Below are positions 19,301 through 27,964 of a stretch of 63,504 bases of DNA, in pieces. The stretch lies in assembly GCA_022781445.1 (NCBI GenBank), contig JALETQ010000027.1, positions 1-63,504 of the forward strand. The letters run 5' to 3'. The DNA comes from Prevotella sp. (lineage in GTDB: Bacteria > Bacteroidota > Bacteroidia > Bacteroidales > Bacteroidaceae). Numbering within the stretch: position 1 is the first letter of the stretch; the number at the start of each line of letters is the position of its first letter. A model generated the notes under the pieces. It was given only the letters and a program-made list of their open reading frames with translations, was not told where the DNA came from and made no database searches. The position numbers were made by a program, and so were the translations under genes.

Positions 19301-20373
19301 TTGCCACGACCATGCGCGTGAAACTCACCGGTGTTGCCACCGGTTCGACCGAGCCTGAAAAGGAAGGCGACGACTTCCCGCTCATCACGGAGAATCCGCT
19401 GAAGCTGATGATCGAGACCTTCGACACCAACGAAAAGAACAAACCCGTGAGCCTCAACCAATGGAAGAATGTATCCGTGAAGGGTTATCGTGCATGGTGG
19501 GGTTATGACCTCGACGGTGAAAAGGTATCGAAAGCCACGGCCTACGACTCCAAAACCACCGAAGATTACCCGATGGAAATGTGGCTTGTCACTCCTCCGC
19601 TCGACTTCAAGAACGCCGAAAGCAAGTTGTTTACGTTCAGAATGATGGGTACTCACCTGTTTGACGGCATGGATGCGAAGCTCGAAGTGTGCTATATGGA
19701 CATGAATGGCAGCGAACTCTATACCGAAGCCATCAATATCCCGAACATTCCGATGATTGCCAACGACAACGAAGACTGGCGTGAAGTACACCTCGACTTC
19801 ACCGGCCAGAACCTCGCTGACGTGTTCTTCATCGGATTCCACTTCACGGGTACGGGCGGAACCGCCAACTCTGCGGTTTATTATGTCGACGATGTGACAT
19901 GGGGACGCACCGATATCCCGATGCTCAACTTCTCGACGGCTTCAATCACCGAAGTGGCTGAAGTAGGAAAGACTTTCACTTCCAAAGCCATCAACATCAC
20001 GGCGGCCAACACAACCGAACCCGTCACGCTCAAGCTCGTCGGTCCGAATGCCGGCAAGTTCAGCCTCTCGACAACGACCTTGCCTGCCGCCGGCGGTGAG
20101 TTTACCGTATCGTTCAAATCGGATGTGGAAGGTGTTCATGAAGCCGGTGTCAAGATTTCTTCGCGCGGTGCTGCCGACAAGTATCTGTCTATCAGCATCA
20201 ACAACAAGAAGGCCGTGGACGGAATCAATGAAATCACCTGCGAAATTCCTGCCGACGGTGTGGTCTATGATTTGGGCGGACGCGCCGTTTACGCCAAAGA
20301 CGGCAAACTGACACGCGGAATTTATATCGTACCGATGGAAAACGGCAAGTCCAGAACCATCGTTGTGGAATAA
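16339..20373 (+). CDS. Giant adhesin-like secreted protein with T9SS-type C-terminus
   Basis: This is about 1344 residues from the chosen start. Signal peptide: LLVAMIAWTAMFAPAQAQ. The mature chain opens with a jelly-roll-like domain (YLEENFNYNTGDLYNQGG). It continues with several Ig-like or BACON-type repeats of the form SGTNLKGDVTLEGP and VTGTNRAMFSVEPASIPAGQ. A middle OB-like segment follows (GYGIYYYMQDATGGAYVEPG). A choice-of-anchor J (cleaved-adhesin) domain lies near two-thirds to three-quarters of the length (MIETFDTNEKNKPVSLNQW and MEMWLVTPPLDF). The tail VYDLGGRAVYAKDG then RGIYIVPMENGKSRTIVVE is a T9SS sorting signal. Starts at 16312 or 16348 are also possible. It is probably a surface protein that binds glycans or host molecules; the ligand is unknown. 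Confidence 0.83.
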   Translation: MNNMNSKLRKLLVAMIAWTAMFAPAQAQLYLEENFNYNTGDLYNQGGWMLYNYTNYVNSPIQVIDKQLTYPGYADEPKGKVIELTNTTESNQSLDKIFKDDELKTGTVYYAFLVNIKGINTEATQASDFIALVQQRGTTFTDGNNGFTFGRVFAKESSAGHFYLGICRGQGTESAVAFAPDEYEYGKTYLVVVKYEIVGENAGFSDADDNVSLFVNPQTGTDEPAPTAVHTNTTTKDFRIGATTGGLKGIALMQNHSGYKNAVNAEIGNIRIAGTWNEVLGQTGGGPVVEIPTLTTDYVSPGNYMTFSKSGLTLVGREYSTTIHLSGTNLKGDVTLEGPADSDFTITPGTTLTKDQVEAGVDIVVTFKPTKYAQTNATLTVSSQDAKALSIPLSTISCVAKEVNNLSEIVNIDNTTGENGPNNLYLVKNAVTVSHKADMGYGIYYYMQDATGGAYVEPGDGFNKMFPNAAFTFERGDEVSDLVVLANNKLNMLYLSAWNGMNDGEYTLVSQKKEVEPRVLTAKDMKAGGAALTNMLVRIEGVTFGHRNGTQLTPITEGETFTDDINNRAAFQDASGAIIDVRILKGSDLIGTPIPAYGNITGISTSSTGMMLLPRDKADVGAVTPPVAVKELLDNWSFESWQTSFLGDSPEGWDTTLGECTQEKTDKIDGSVALRLKAGNKDVSGKLGQEVKPFAEDAFVAGEQYEMTINYKVVTPAADGKTVVLNSTWMKGEEVLDADAALINNGESLEAAGNWTEKKVIVTVPADADRFYFSLKVGKGAEVLFDKFGFKPYDNGEASLLISPQSATFSSTLNKAVTREIIVKANHIEKDINLQVTGTNRAMFSVEPASIPAGQKATIVKVTYLPTEASANHKATLLLDPQTEGVSGMVSLTGAAYDPENPPTITPEMTEMQFDAAVGKSQTKTLKVASKNILDYFVTAKVVNTNLGLFTLSTGSIAKNQDAAELNITFTPKEAGTFNQTVELSATFATTMRVKLTGVATGSTEPEKEGDDFPLITENPLKLMIETFDTNEKNKPVSLNQWKNVSVKGYRAWWGYDLDGEKVSKATAYDSKTTEDYPMEMWLVTPPLDFKNAESKLFTFRMMGTHLFDGMDAKLEVCYMDMNGSELYTEAINIPNIPMIANDNEDWREVHLDFTGQNLADVFFIGFHFTGTGGTANSAVYYVDDVTWGRTDIPMLNFSTASITEVAEVGKTFTSKAINITAANTTEPVTLKLVGPNAGKFSLSTTTLPAAGGEFTVSFKSDVEGVHEAGVKISSRGAADKYLSISINNKKAVDGINEITCEIPADGVVYDLGGRAVYAKDGKLTRGIYIVPMENGKSRTIVVE

Positions 20374-21238
20374 CAACTTCCGCAGAACAACGGAGGTATG
20401 CAACACGTGCAGCCGATGATGATGCGCTGATCGAACGGCGTTAGGACGGACATGAACCGGTGAGCGGCTTCGCAGTCCGACCGGGAATCCGTCGGACGAT
20501 AAGCGGTTATCGCGCCCGAAGGCGACAAGAGATACCGCCCCGGTATTTCCGCCCGACACAAATGCAGTCCTGTTGCATACTTTCCTTCACTTCAATGCCT
20601 CTCTTCTATCGCCGTGCCTGCCACGGATGTGATGGGCGGGGGTGGTAGCCGGCCGGGCATCAAAGGCTCGGTCGCTTCTCCTTCCGAGCCCCTCATGACA
20701 ACGATAGGTTGAGAGGCATTCCCGTATCCTTTCGTTTCTGTCTGATCTTCGAGGCATTATCCTTATCGGAATCTGCGCACCGGGTCATCCGTTTCTTCTC
20801 GTCCGCAATGTCTTCCGACAATTTTCGTCCGCTTGTCGGCATCTTGTCTGTTGCTTATCCGGCACTTCTGTGTGCTTGTGACGCGCACTTCTTTTGCTCG
20901 GTTTCGCCGAAACGGGGTGTCGGGCGTAGCGAAGAATAACTCCAGAACGGTCATGAAAGCCCGAACCGGTATTGTCCGATGACGGGCAAGGAGCCTGCAA
21001 ACGGACAAAAGCTGTCGGGAAGCATGGAATATGAAGATAAGAAATGACACTTTACTGTTTCATGACCGATTTGGATTTTAACGTGATTTAATGGTGTTTT
21101 CCGCTGTCTGCGAGCCGTATTCCGCGTGTGTTCCGACCCTTCCGCCACCTTACCGAGAGGTGCGGAAGAGGGGGGGATTTGGGACAATTGGAATATGCTG
21201 ATAATCAGAATCATACAAAAGCATCGGAGGAAGCTCGG
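20374..21238. other. Repeat-rich intergenic gap, first part
   Basis: No gene is supported. Pieces of the dispersed element can be read, such as CTTGTCGGCATCTTGTCTG near 20831-20850 on the minus strand and ACGGTCATGAAAGCCCGAA near 20946-20964 on the plus strand. The rest is low in recognisable signals. Confidence 0.45.
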
Positions 21239-21414
21239 AAAACGATAGTACTTTTTGTATGAAAAGTACTATCGTTTTTCTATAAAAGTACTATCGTTTT
21301 CACTGAAAAGTACTGTCTCTTTCAAGAAAATGCCGTTTCGGTTGTCATGAAAGTACTGGACGTTACGGTTAAAAAGTATGATGTTTTTGTAAAAATACAG
21401 GTGTCTTTCACCCC
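21239..21414 (+). repeat. 22-bp-period array with a perfect 17-bp inverted repeat
   Basis: AAAACGATAGTACTTTT (21239-21255) and AAAAGTACTATCGTTTT (21262-21278) form a perfect 17-bp stem with a 6-nt loop. The right arm then recurs as a direct repeat: units begin at 21262, 21284, 21306, 21327, 21349, 21372 and about 21393, drifting in sequence but keeping close to 22-bp spacing. A dispersed-element copy begins at 21411, directly at the end of the array. Confidence 0.8.
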
Positions 21415-21535
21415 AAATCGGTCATCAGTTTCCGAATCGGTACCGTTTGATTGTCGGGCAGTCTGATTGTCGGTTTGGTGCAGGCGTGGCAGGTTATGCA
21501 TGAGCTTGTGTCACAGTTTGTCGGTAGTGGTGGAA
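21411..21535 (+). repeat. Copy of the dispersed intergenic element
   Basis: The head CCCCAAATCGGTCATCAG is followed by TTTCCGAATCGG, GATTGTCGGGCAG, GTCGGTTTGGTGCAGGCGTG. The order of these blocks matches the copies at 24.6-24.8, 29.4-29.6 and 49.0 kb. Confidence 0.7.
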
Positions 21536-21677
21536 GGAAATGGAAAATCGGGGGGAAGAACGGGGAAGCTCGGAAAGATGCGGACATCAAAAAAGCCTTC
21601 CCAAAAGATGGAAGACTGTAAAGCATGACGCTGTCGCCGCGGCGTGACAGTGGGATGCCGATGCACCATACGCCGGC

Positions 21678-22970
21678 TTAGGTGTTGTGGCCGGTGATGA
21701 GGGAATTGCCGTTGCAAACATGGTGGAAGATGGTTTGGGTGGCACCGGCACGGTCGGACACATACTTGCCGGCATTGTCACCGGCTTGCCGGCGGGTTTC
21801 GGGTTTCCCGATAAAACGGTTCATGATGGCATCGAAGTCATCGGTACTTTCAATTTCAAGTCCGCCACCGACAGCTTTCAGTCCTTGGGCTTCTTGGAAA
21901 CGCGCGTTGTTCGGACCGAAGATGACGGGCTTCTGCCATACCGCCGCCTCGACGACATTGTGGATACCCGCGCCGAACCCTCCGCCTACATAGCATACAT
22001 CGGCATAACGGTAAATAGACGACAGCAGTCCGAAGCAGTCGATGATGAGACATTGGGCTTGTGTTGCCTCGGCTTCAGTGGTTCGGGTGTAGCGCAACGA
22101 TCTTCCCTTCAGCGAACTCTCGATGCGTTGCAGGTGGTCTTCATCAATGACGTGCGGGGCGATGATTATCTTCCATTCGGGGTGACGGTTGAAGAAAGCC
22201 GTGAAAATATCTTCATCGGGCTGCCAGCTCGAACCGGCGACGAACACCTGCGAATGCCGTTCCTCGGTCTGTCCGCCCCGGCAGAATGCTTCGACAAGGG
22301 GCAGTTGTTTGGCGGCTTTCTTGATTTGCAACACCCTGTCGAAACGCGTGTCACCCACGATGCTCACATTGTGCAGTCCCAATCCGGCGAGCAACCGGCG
22401 GCTTTCGTCGTTCTGAACGAAGAAATGAGTGAAGCATTCCAGTACGGCGGCATAGGATCTGCCGTACCATTTGAAAAATACCTGTCCCGGCCGGAAGATG
22501 CTCGAAACACTGTAAACGGGTACGTTTCGGTGCTTGAGGATATGCAGGTAGTTGTACCAGAATTCGTATTTGATGAAGAATGCCGCCACCGGCCGTATGA
22601 GGCGCAGGAAGCGTCGGGCGTTGGCAATGGTGTCCAACGGCAGATAGCATACGATGTCGGCACCTTCGTAGTTCTTCCGTACCTCATAACCCGAGGGCGA
22701 GAAGAAGGTGAGCAGGATCTTGTATTGCGGACATTCCTTTCTGAACAGTTCTATCAGAGGGCGTCCTTGTTCAAACTCTCCGAGCGAGGCAGCGTGAAAC
22801 CACACATATTGCGCCGATGGATCGACTTCGTCTTGCAACACCTGAAAGGCTTGGCGTTCGCCTTTCCACATCTTTCTTACTTTGTTGTTGAAAATACTAT
22901 ACACCGCCACTCCTGCCAGATAAAGCCAGATGGAGATGTTGTACCAGATGTTTCGCCAGAGCTTGTTCAT
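21678..22970 (-). CDS. waaA: 3-deoxy-D-manno-octulosonic acid (Kdo) transferase
   Basis: This 430-residue glycosyltransferase adds Kdo to lipid A precursor at the inner face of the inner membrane. An N-terminal membrane anchor (IWLYLAGVAVYSIFN) is followed by the typical FHAASLGEFEQGRPLIE, FFSPSGYEVRKNYEGAD and IKYEFWYNYL. The nucleotide-sugar-binding part holds VGDTRFDRV, AGSSWQPDED and VGGGFGAGIHNVVEAAVW. The length matches the family. It starts 3 nt after gltX and is certainly co-transcribed with it. Confidence 0.95.
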   Translation of the reverse strand: MNKLWRNIWYNISIWLYLAGVAVYSIFNNKVRKMWKGERQAFQVLQDEVDPSAQYVWFHAASLGEFEQGRPLIELFRKECPQYKILLTFFSPSGYEVRKNYEGADIVCYLPLDTIANARRFLRLIRPVAAFFIKYEFWYNYLHILKHRNVPVYSVSSIFRPGQVFFKWYGRSYAAVLECFTHFFVQNDESRRLLAGLGLHNVSIVGDTRFDRVLQIKKAAKQLPLVEAFCRGGQTEERHSQVFVAGSSWQPDEDIFTAFFNRHPEWKIIIAPHVIDEDHLQRIESSLKGRSLRYTRTTEAEATQAQCLIIDCFGLLSSIYRYADVCYVGGGFGAGIHNVVEAAVWQKPVIFGPNNARFQEAQGLKAVGGGLEIESTDDFDAIMNRFIGKPETRRQAGDNAGKYVSDRAGATQTIFHHVCNGNSLITGHNT

Positions 22971-22973
22971 GGG

Positions 22974-24491
22974 TCAGCCTAAGGTTTCGATGGCTTTGTG
23001 CAGACGGGAGAGGGTTTCTTCCTTTCCGAGAAACGACGAGATGTCGAACATGCCCGGACCTTTGCCTTCGCCGACGAGTGCCAGACGAAAGGCATTCATC
23101 ACGTCGCCGAGTTTGTATTCCTGTTGTTTCACCCATTCGAAAACTGCCGTTTCCTGTGTTCCTGTACTGAAATCGTCGAGCGGCTGCAGCACGCCGGCAA
23201 GTTCGGCCATGACCTTTGCCGACTCGGGTTTCCAGCGCTTGCGTACCGTTTTCTCATCGTAGGTGATGGGCGGCACGAAGAAGAACGAGCAGAGCGGCCA
23301 CAGTTCTTTCACGAAGGTTACGCGGTCTTTCATCATCGCCACCACTTGTGTCACGCGGTCGAGCGACTCTTCGATGCCGTTGCCTGCCACGATGGGGGCA
23401 AACTCTCGGGCGATGGCATCGTTGCTCTTGCCCAGCATGTATTCATGGTTGAACCATAGAGCCTTTTGGAAGTCGAAACGGGCTCCGGCTTTCTGACATT
23501 TCGTGATGTCGAACAGCTGCACCAGCTCATCGATCGACAGTATTTCCTGTTCTGTTCCGGGGTTCCATCCCAGCAGGGCCAGGAAGTTGATGACGGCTTC
23601 GGGGAAATAACCGCTTTCGCGGAAGCCGCTCGACACCTCGCCGCTCTTGGGATCTGTCCATTCGAGAGGGAATACCGGGAATCCCAGCCGGTCGCCGTCG
23701 CGCTTGGAAAGCTTGCCTTTGCCCTCCGGTTTGAGCAACAACGACAAGTGGGCAAAGCGCGGCATCGTCGTTTCCCATCCGAAAGCACGGTACAACAGTA
23801 TGTGGAGCGGAGCACTGGGCAGCCACTCTTCGCCACGGATGACATGGGTGATTTCCATCAGATGGTCGTCGACGATGTTGGCAAGGTGATAAGTGGGCAG
23901 TTCGTCGGCACTCTTGTAGAGGACTTTGTCGTCGAGTATGTCGCTCTGGATGCGTACCTCACCGCGTATAAGGTCATCGACCACGACCGTTTGGCCGGGT
24001 TCTATCTTGAAACGCACCACATATTGCTGTCCGTCGGCAATCATGGCATCCACCTCCTCGGCCGGAAGGGTGAGCGAGTTACGCATGGACATACGTGTCT
24101 TGGCATCGTATTGGAAGTTATCGATGGATTGTCTACAGGCATCAAGTTCCTCGGGTGTGTCAAAGGCATAGTATGCTTGGCCGTTGTCGATGAGCTTCTG
24201 TACATATTCCTTATAGATTTCGCGTCGTTCGCTCTGTCGGTATGGGCCATGTTTGCCGCCGAACGACACCCCTTCGTCAAACCTGATGCCGAGCCATTTG
24301 AACGTCTCGATGATGTATTCTTCGGCTCCGGGCACGAAACGATTGCTGTCGGTGTCTTCTATTCTGAACACGAAGTCGCCTCCGTGTTGCTTGGCAAACA
24401 AGTAATTATATAACGCAGTACGCACGCCACCGATATGAAGTGGACCCGTAGGACTGGGTGCAAAGCGCACCCTGACTCTTCTTTCTTCCAT
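22974..24491 (-). CDS. gltX: Glutamyl-tRNA synthetase
   Basis: This 505-residue class I synthetase charges tRNA-Glu. The HIGH-type motif is seen in [20 protein letters not shown], and the KMSKS-type motif as [11 protein letters not shown] at about residue 264. The C-terminal anticodon-binding domain contains [16 protein letters not shown]. The length is as expected. It leads a two-gene operon with waaA. A Bacteroidota -7 box sits 21 nt upstream. Confidence 0.97.
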   Translation of the reverse strand: MEERRVRVRFAPSPTGPLHIGGVRTALYNYLFAKQHGGDFVFRIEDTDSNRFVPGAEEYIIETFKWLGIRFDEGVSFGGKHGPYRQSERREIYKEYVQKLIDNGQAYYAFDTPEELDACRQSIDNFQYDAKTRMSMRNSLTLPAEEVDAMIADGQQYVVRFKIEPGQTVVVDDLIRGEVRIQSDILDDKVLYKSADELPTYHLANIVDDHLMEITHVIRGEEWLPSAPLHILLYRAFGWETTMPRFAHLSLLLKPEGKGKLSKRDGDRLGFPVFPLEWTDPKSGEVSSGFRESGYFPEAVINFLALLGWNPGTEQEILSIDELVQLFDITKCQKAGARFDFQKALWFNHEYMLGKSNDAIAREFAPIVAGNGIEESLDRVTQVVAMMKDRVTFVKELWPLCSFFFVPPITYDEKTVRKRWKPESAKVMAELAGVLQPLDDFSTGTQETAVFEWVKQQEYKLGDVMNAFRLALVGEGKGPGMFDISSFLGKEETLSRLHKAIETLG

Positions 24492-24511
24492 GATGCTTCT
24501 ATTTTTGGCGA

Positions 24512-24519
24512 CAAAATTA
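24512..24519 (-). promoter_or_regulatory. Promoter -7 box for gltX-waaA
   Basis: CAAAATTA on the plus strand reads TAATTTTG on the minus strand and fits TAnnTTTG. No -33 box is clear. Confidence 0.45.
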
Positions 24520-24609
24520 CAAAATCTTTTCCATATAGTTGATGCACTGTTGTATTTTAACCCAAATCGATCAAGAGAGCGTTTTGTCCTGTATTTGATG
24601 TCAATGATG

Positions 24610-24757
24610 GCACTTCCCGGGCGGGTATCATCCGCTTGTCGGCATCTTGACTGCCGGGCTTGTCTTGCCGTTGTCCGCCACGCCTGTCACAAACCGACAG
24701 GCAAGCTACTCGACAATCGGACAAAACCGCCTCCTCATCTGACTGTCGATTGGGGTT
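24610..24757 (-). repeat. Copy of the dispersed intergenic element
   Basis: Read on the minus strand it begins ACCCCAATCGACAG and then gives GTCCGATTGTCG, CTGTCGGTTTGTGACAGGCG and CAAGATGCCGACAAGCGG. The same blocks in the same order occur in the copies at 21.4, 29.4-29.6 and 49.0 kb. It fills most of the gap between gltX and the LpxL-like gene. Confidence 0.7.
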
Positions 24758-24906
24758 AAAGACGGCGGTCGCATATTTTGTCGAAGAACCGGTGTGTACC
24801 TTCTTCCGTTGCTTCCCTGGCGATAGGGTGGCTTGTTGCACACGGCAACGGAGGAGTGATGGCAGAATAAGCCGCAGAGACATTTTGTATTGTCAGTGAA
24901 AAGCCT

Positions 24907-24914
24907 TAACTTTG
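24907..24914 (+). promoter_or_regulatory. Promoter for the LpxL-like/LicD pair
   Basis: TAACTTTG (-7) with TTTG at 24884-24887 (-33), spaced exactly 19 nt. The start codon lies 69 nt downstream. Confidence 0.65.
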
Positions 24915-24983
24915 CGCCCCATAAAAGGAGACGTGGATGGCACCCGACATCGGCTTTACCCACGTTCATGACCCGATTCGACT

Positions 24984-25937
24984 ATGTTCATCATCTATTA
25001 TCTGACTTATGCCTGCTGGTTCCTGCTGTCGTTGCTTCCGCTTCGGATGCTCTATGTCTTGTCGGACGTGCTCTATGTGCTGATGACCTCTGTGGTAAGG
25101 TATCGCAGAAAGGTGGTCAGGAACAACATTGTCTCGTCGTTTCCCGAAAAGACTACCGCCGAACACCGACGTATCGAACGTGACTTCTATCATTTCCTAT
25201 GCGATTACTTCGTGGAAACCCTCAAGATGATGACCATGAGCGAGCGGCAGATGAGAAAGCGGATGACATTCACCGGCCTCGAAGATCTGCACCGGTGTCT
25301 GAAGGAAGGCCAGTCGGCAGCAATCTACTTGGGGCACTACGGCTGTTGGGAATGGCTGACGTCGCTTCCTTATTGGATGCCCGATGATGTGCAGTTTGCG
25401 CAGGTTTACCATCCGCTCGAGAACAAACGCTTCGACAAACTGTTCAAGAATATGCGCGAACAACGCGGTTCCGTGAGTATCGCCATGCAGGAACTGCCTC
25501 GCAAACTGGTCGAATACCGCAAGGCCGGCAAGGTGATCTGCATCGGATACATTGCCGATCAGGTGCCCACATGGACCAACATTCATCACTGGCTGCCCTT
25601 CTTGCACCACGACACACCCGTGCTCACCGGTGCCGAAAAGCTCACCCGCAGTGCCGGCCATGCTGTTTTTTATGGTGAGGTGACCCGTATCGCGCGTGGC
25701 AGATACACTTGTTCCATGCGACAGCTTACGCGCCATTCGAAGGATCTTCCACCGTTTGAGATTACCAATATATATTTCAGAGAACTCGAAAAGACCATCC
25801 GACAGAATCCGCCCTATTGGCTGTGGAGCCACAACAGATGGAAGAGAACTCACGAGGAGTTCGATCGCCGCTATAAAGAAGTGGGCGGAAGGGTGATTCT
25901 CAGAAACGACAACACAAACAACAGGAAAACGATATGA
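24984..25937 (+). CDS. LpxL/HtrB-family lysophospholipid acyltransferase
   Basis: This 317-residue membrane enzyme has an N-terminal hydrophobic anchor (FIIYYLTYACWFLLSLLPL). The HX4E catalytic motif is in YLGHYGCWEW (His118, Glu123). Conserved regions VYHPLENKRFDKLF and DQVPTWTNIHHWLPFLHHD then follow. Members of this family transfer a secondary acyl chain to lipid A or a related lipid. The next gene, a LicD homologue, overlaps by 4 nt (ATGA), so the two are coupled. The acceptor here could be lipid A or another envelope lipid; sequence does not decide. Confidence 0.88.
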   Translation: MFIIYYLTYACWFLLSLLPLRMLYVLSDVLYVLMTSVVRYRRKVVRNNIVSSFPEKTTAEHRRIERDFYHFLCDYFVETLKMMTMSERQMRKRMTFTGLEDLHRCLKEGQSAAIYLGHYGCWEWLTSLPYWMPDDVQFAQVYHPLENKRFDKLFKNMREQRGSVSIAMQELPRKLVEYRKAGKVICIGYIADQVPTWTNIHHWLPFLHHDTPVLTGAEKLTRSAGHAVFYGEVTRIARGRYTCSMRQLTRHSKDLPPFEITNIYFRELEKTIRQNPPYWLWSHNRWKRTHEEFDRRYKEVGGRVILRNDNTNNRKTI

Positions 25938-26782
25938 CATCCGAACAGATCCTACGCAGCAATCTTCAGCAGACAAAAGAAATACAACAAGTCATCTTGG
26001 GCATACTCAAAGCTATAGACCGGGTATGTAAGGAGCATGGACTGACATATTATATCATAGCAGGCACCATGCTCGGTGCCGTGCGCCATCATGGATTTGT
26101 TCCTTGGGATGATGATGCCGATGTGGCATTGCCCCGCAAAGACTATGATATATTGCTTGAACATGCGGACGAATGGTTGCCGGAAGCATACGAATTGGTG
26201 AGCAATTTGACCGATACAGGCTACCCATACGCTTTTGCACGTATACAGGACAGACGCACAACATATATATTAAGGAGGAAATTTAACTTTATAGGAGGCG
26301 TTCCCGTAGATGTTTTTCCACTCGACGGCATGACGGAAGACAAGTTCAAACGCAGGGTACATTATGCAAAGTATGAGTTCTTTGCTAAAATCAAGTACTT
26401 TAATCTCATTGATCCGTATAAACATGGTCGCGGATTGAGAAGCGTTTTTGTCAATATGATGCACAAATGTTTTTCAACGAAGAAGCTGCATCAACGCATC
26501 GATGCCATACAACGTGAGTTTCCTATTGGCATAATGCCTTGTATTGCCGATCATGACAATCGGCCGGAGCGTGGAATATTGCCAAAGGAAGTATATGGGA
26601 AACCTTGCCCCGTCAAGTTTGAAGATACGGTTTTGATGGGAGTTGCGCAACCGGAAGTCTATTTGAGATATTGTTATGGGAATTATATGAAAATGCCCGA
26701 TGAACTGCCTCCGCAGAATTTCCGTTACCTCAATTTGGATTTGCCTTATCGAGAGTACATGCGAGATCATCCTGACGCATAA
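25934..26782 (+). CDS. LicD-family phosphotransferase
   Basis: This 282-residue protein carries the LicD nucleotidyltransferase-like core: GTMLGAVRHHGFVPWDDDAD (residues 44-63), followed by LPRKDYDILLEHA. LicD proteins attach phosphocholine or similar groups to sugars of LPS or teichoic acids in other bacteria. Codon use is visibly richer in A and T (many ATA, TTA, TAT codons) than the neighbours, including the gene it overlaps by 4 nt, which suggests acquisition by transfer. No choline kinase or cytidylyltransferase gene is near, so the transferred group is not known. The start is fixed by the overlap. Confidence 0.87.
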   Translation: MTSEQILRSNLQQTKEIQQVILGILKAIDRVCKEHGLTYYIIAGTMLGAVRHHGFVPWDDDADVALPRKDYDILLEHADEWLPEAYELVSNLTDTGYPYAFARIQDRRTTYILRRKFNFIGGVPVDVFPLDGMTEDKFKRRVHYAKYEFFAKIKYFNLIDPYKHGRGLRSVFVNMMHKCFSTKKLHQRIDAIQREFPIGIMPCIADHDNRPERGILPKEVYGKPCPVKFEDTVLMGVAQPEVYLRYCYGNYMKMPDELPPQNFRYLNLDLPYREYMRDHPDA

Positions 26783-26999
26783 TCATTGAGAGATGGGAGG
26801 TAAGGTCTCAAGGAAAGTAGGTTCGGAAGCCAATGTCCTTTTCCTGATGAGTTCTGTTCCCGTAACGGCTTGTCTCTTACGCATTCCTTCGAAGTCGAAT
26901 GAGCGGAGGATTCATCAGGAGTTCTGTAGATGAGTCCGAATATGAGATTCTTCTTCAAATTTTCATATCTGAAAAGAGGGAAGTTCTAAAAAAAAGGTT

Positions 27000-27007
27000 T
27001 ATTTTTG
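27000..27007 (+). promoter_or_regulatory. Promoter -7 box for glsA-glsB
   Basis: TATTTTTG fits TAnnTTTG, 21 nt upstream of the glsA start. No clear -33 box was seen. Confidence 0.45.
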
Positions 27008-27028
27008 TAATCGATTTGATGTATCAAG

Positions 27029-27931
27029 ATGATTGAAATAACGAGGAAGACCATAGATATTGACCGGGTACTCAGAAGTAAAATGGGCAATAAAGCCGAC
27101 TATGTACCCAAATTCGGACTCCGGTGGCTCCGAAAAATCATCCATCAAGACCAGGTAAACGACTTCTTGTGGGACAGCAGAGAACTTTCGGGAGTTGATT
27201 GGCTGGTGGCCACCATGCATTATCTTGATGTCAGACTCAACGTCATCGGGATGGAAAATCTGCCATCCAAAGATTCCGGAAAGCTCTATACTTTCGTGTC
27301 AAACCATCCCTTGGGAGGAGCAGACGGTGTGGCTCTGGGGGCCTTGATAGGCAGGCAGTATGACGGAAAGTTCAGGTATCTGGTCAACGACTTGCTCATG
27401 AACCTTCCCGGATTGGCACCGCTGTGCATCCCCATCAACAAGACCGGCTCGCAGAGCAGACAGTTTCCCGCCATGGTCGAAGCCGGTTTCAAAGGCGACA
27501 ACCACATCCTCATGTTCCCGGCCGGACTGTGTTCGAGGAAGATAGACGGCAAAATCCAAGACATTGCCTGGACCAAAACTTTCGTAACCAAGAGCATCGA
27601 AACCCGTCGGGACATCGTTCCCGTCCATTTCAGCGGTCGTAACTCCGACCGTTTCTATCGCATTGCCGACATCTGCTCCAAGTTACGCCTCAAAGTCAAT
27701 GTCGCCATGCTGTTCCTTGTTGATGAAATGTATCGCAATGTGCACAAGACTTTTGATGTCACCATCGGCAAACCCATTCCTTATACCTCGCTCGACCGTT
27801 CCATGAATGCCACCCGATGGGCTGCCGATATTCGCGAGAAAGTGTACCGGCTGTCACAAGAATCCAAGCAACAGGTCTGTCCTGACAGCACGGGCGTCAT
27901 CTTCCCCAATCCGCATTTGCCATCTGTTTAG
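27029..27931 (+). CDS. glsA: Glycine-lipid O-acyltransferase (GlsA-like)
   Basis: This is a 300-residue acyltransferase of the 1-acylglycerol-3-phosphate acyltransferase superfamily. Its motif NHPLGGADG is the catalytic His...Asp block used by the hemolysin-type branch. FPAGLCSRK and IPINKTGSQSRQFPAMVEAG are further family blocks. In Bacteroides the glsA and glsB products make glycine lipids: GlsB N-acylates glycine with a 3-hydroxy fatty acid and GlsA esterifies the hydroxyl. Here it lies 33 nt before a GlsB-like gene, the same pairing. The gene name rests on this context and family resemblance. Confidence 0.8.
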   Translation: MIEITRKTIDIDRVLRSKMGNKADYVPKFGLRWLRKIIHQDQVNDFLWDSRELSGVDWLVATMHYLDVRLNVIGMENLPSKDSGKLYTFVSNHPLGGADGVALGALIGRQYDGKFRYLVNDLLMNLPGLAPLCIPINKTGSQSRQFPAMVEAGFKGDNHILMFPAGLCSRKIDGKIQDIAWTKTFVTKSIETRRDIVPVHFSGRNSDRFYRIADICSKLRLKVNVAMLFLVDEMYRNVHKTFDVTIGKPIPYTSLDRSMNATRWAADIREKVYRLSQESKQQVCPDSTGVIFPNPHLPSV

Positions 27932-27964
27932 AATGCCCCTGAAGACCATTTTATCACAAAGATT

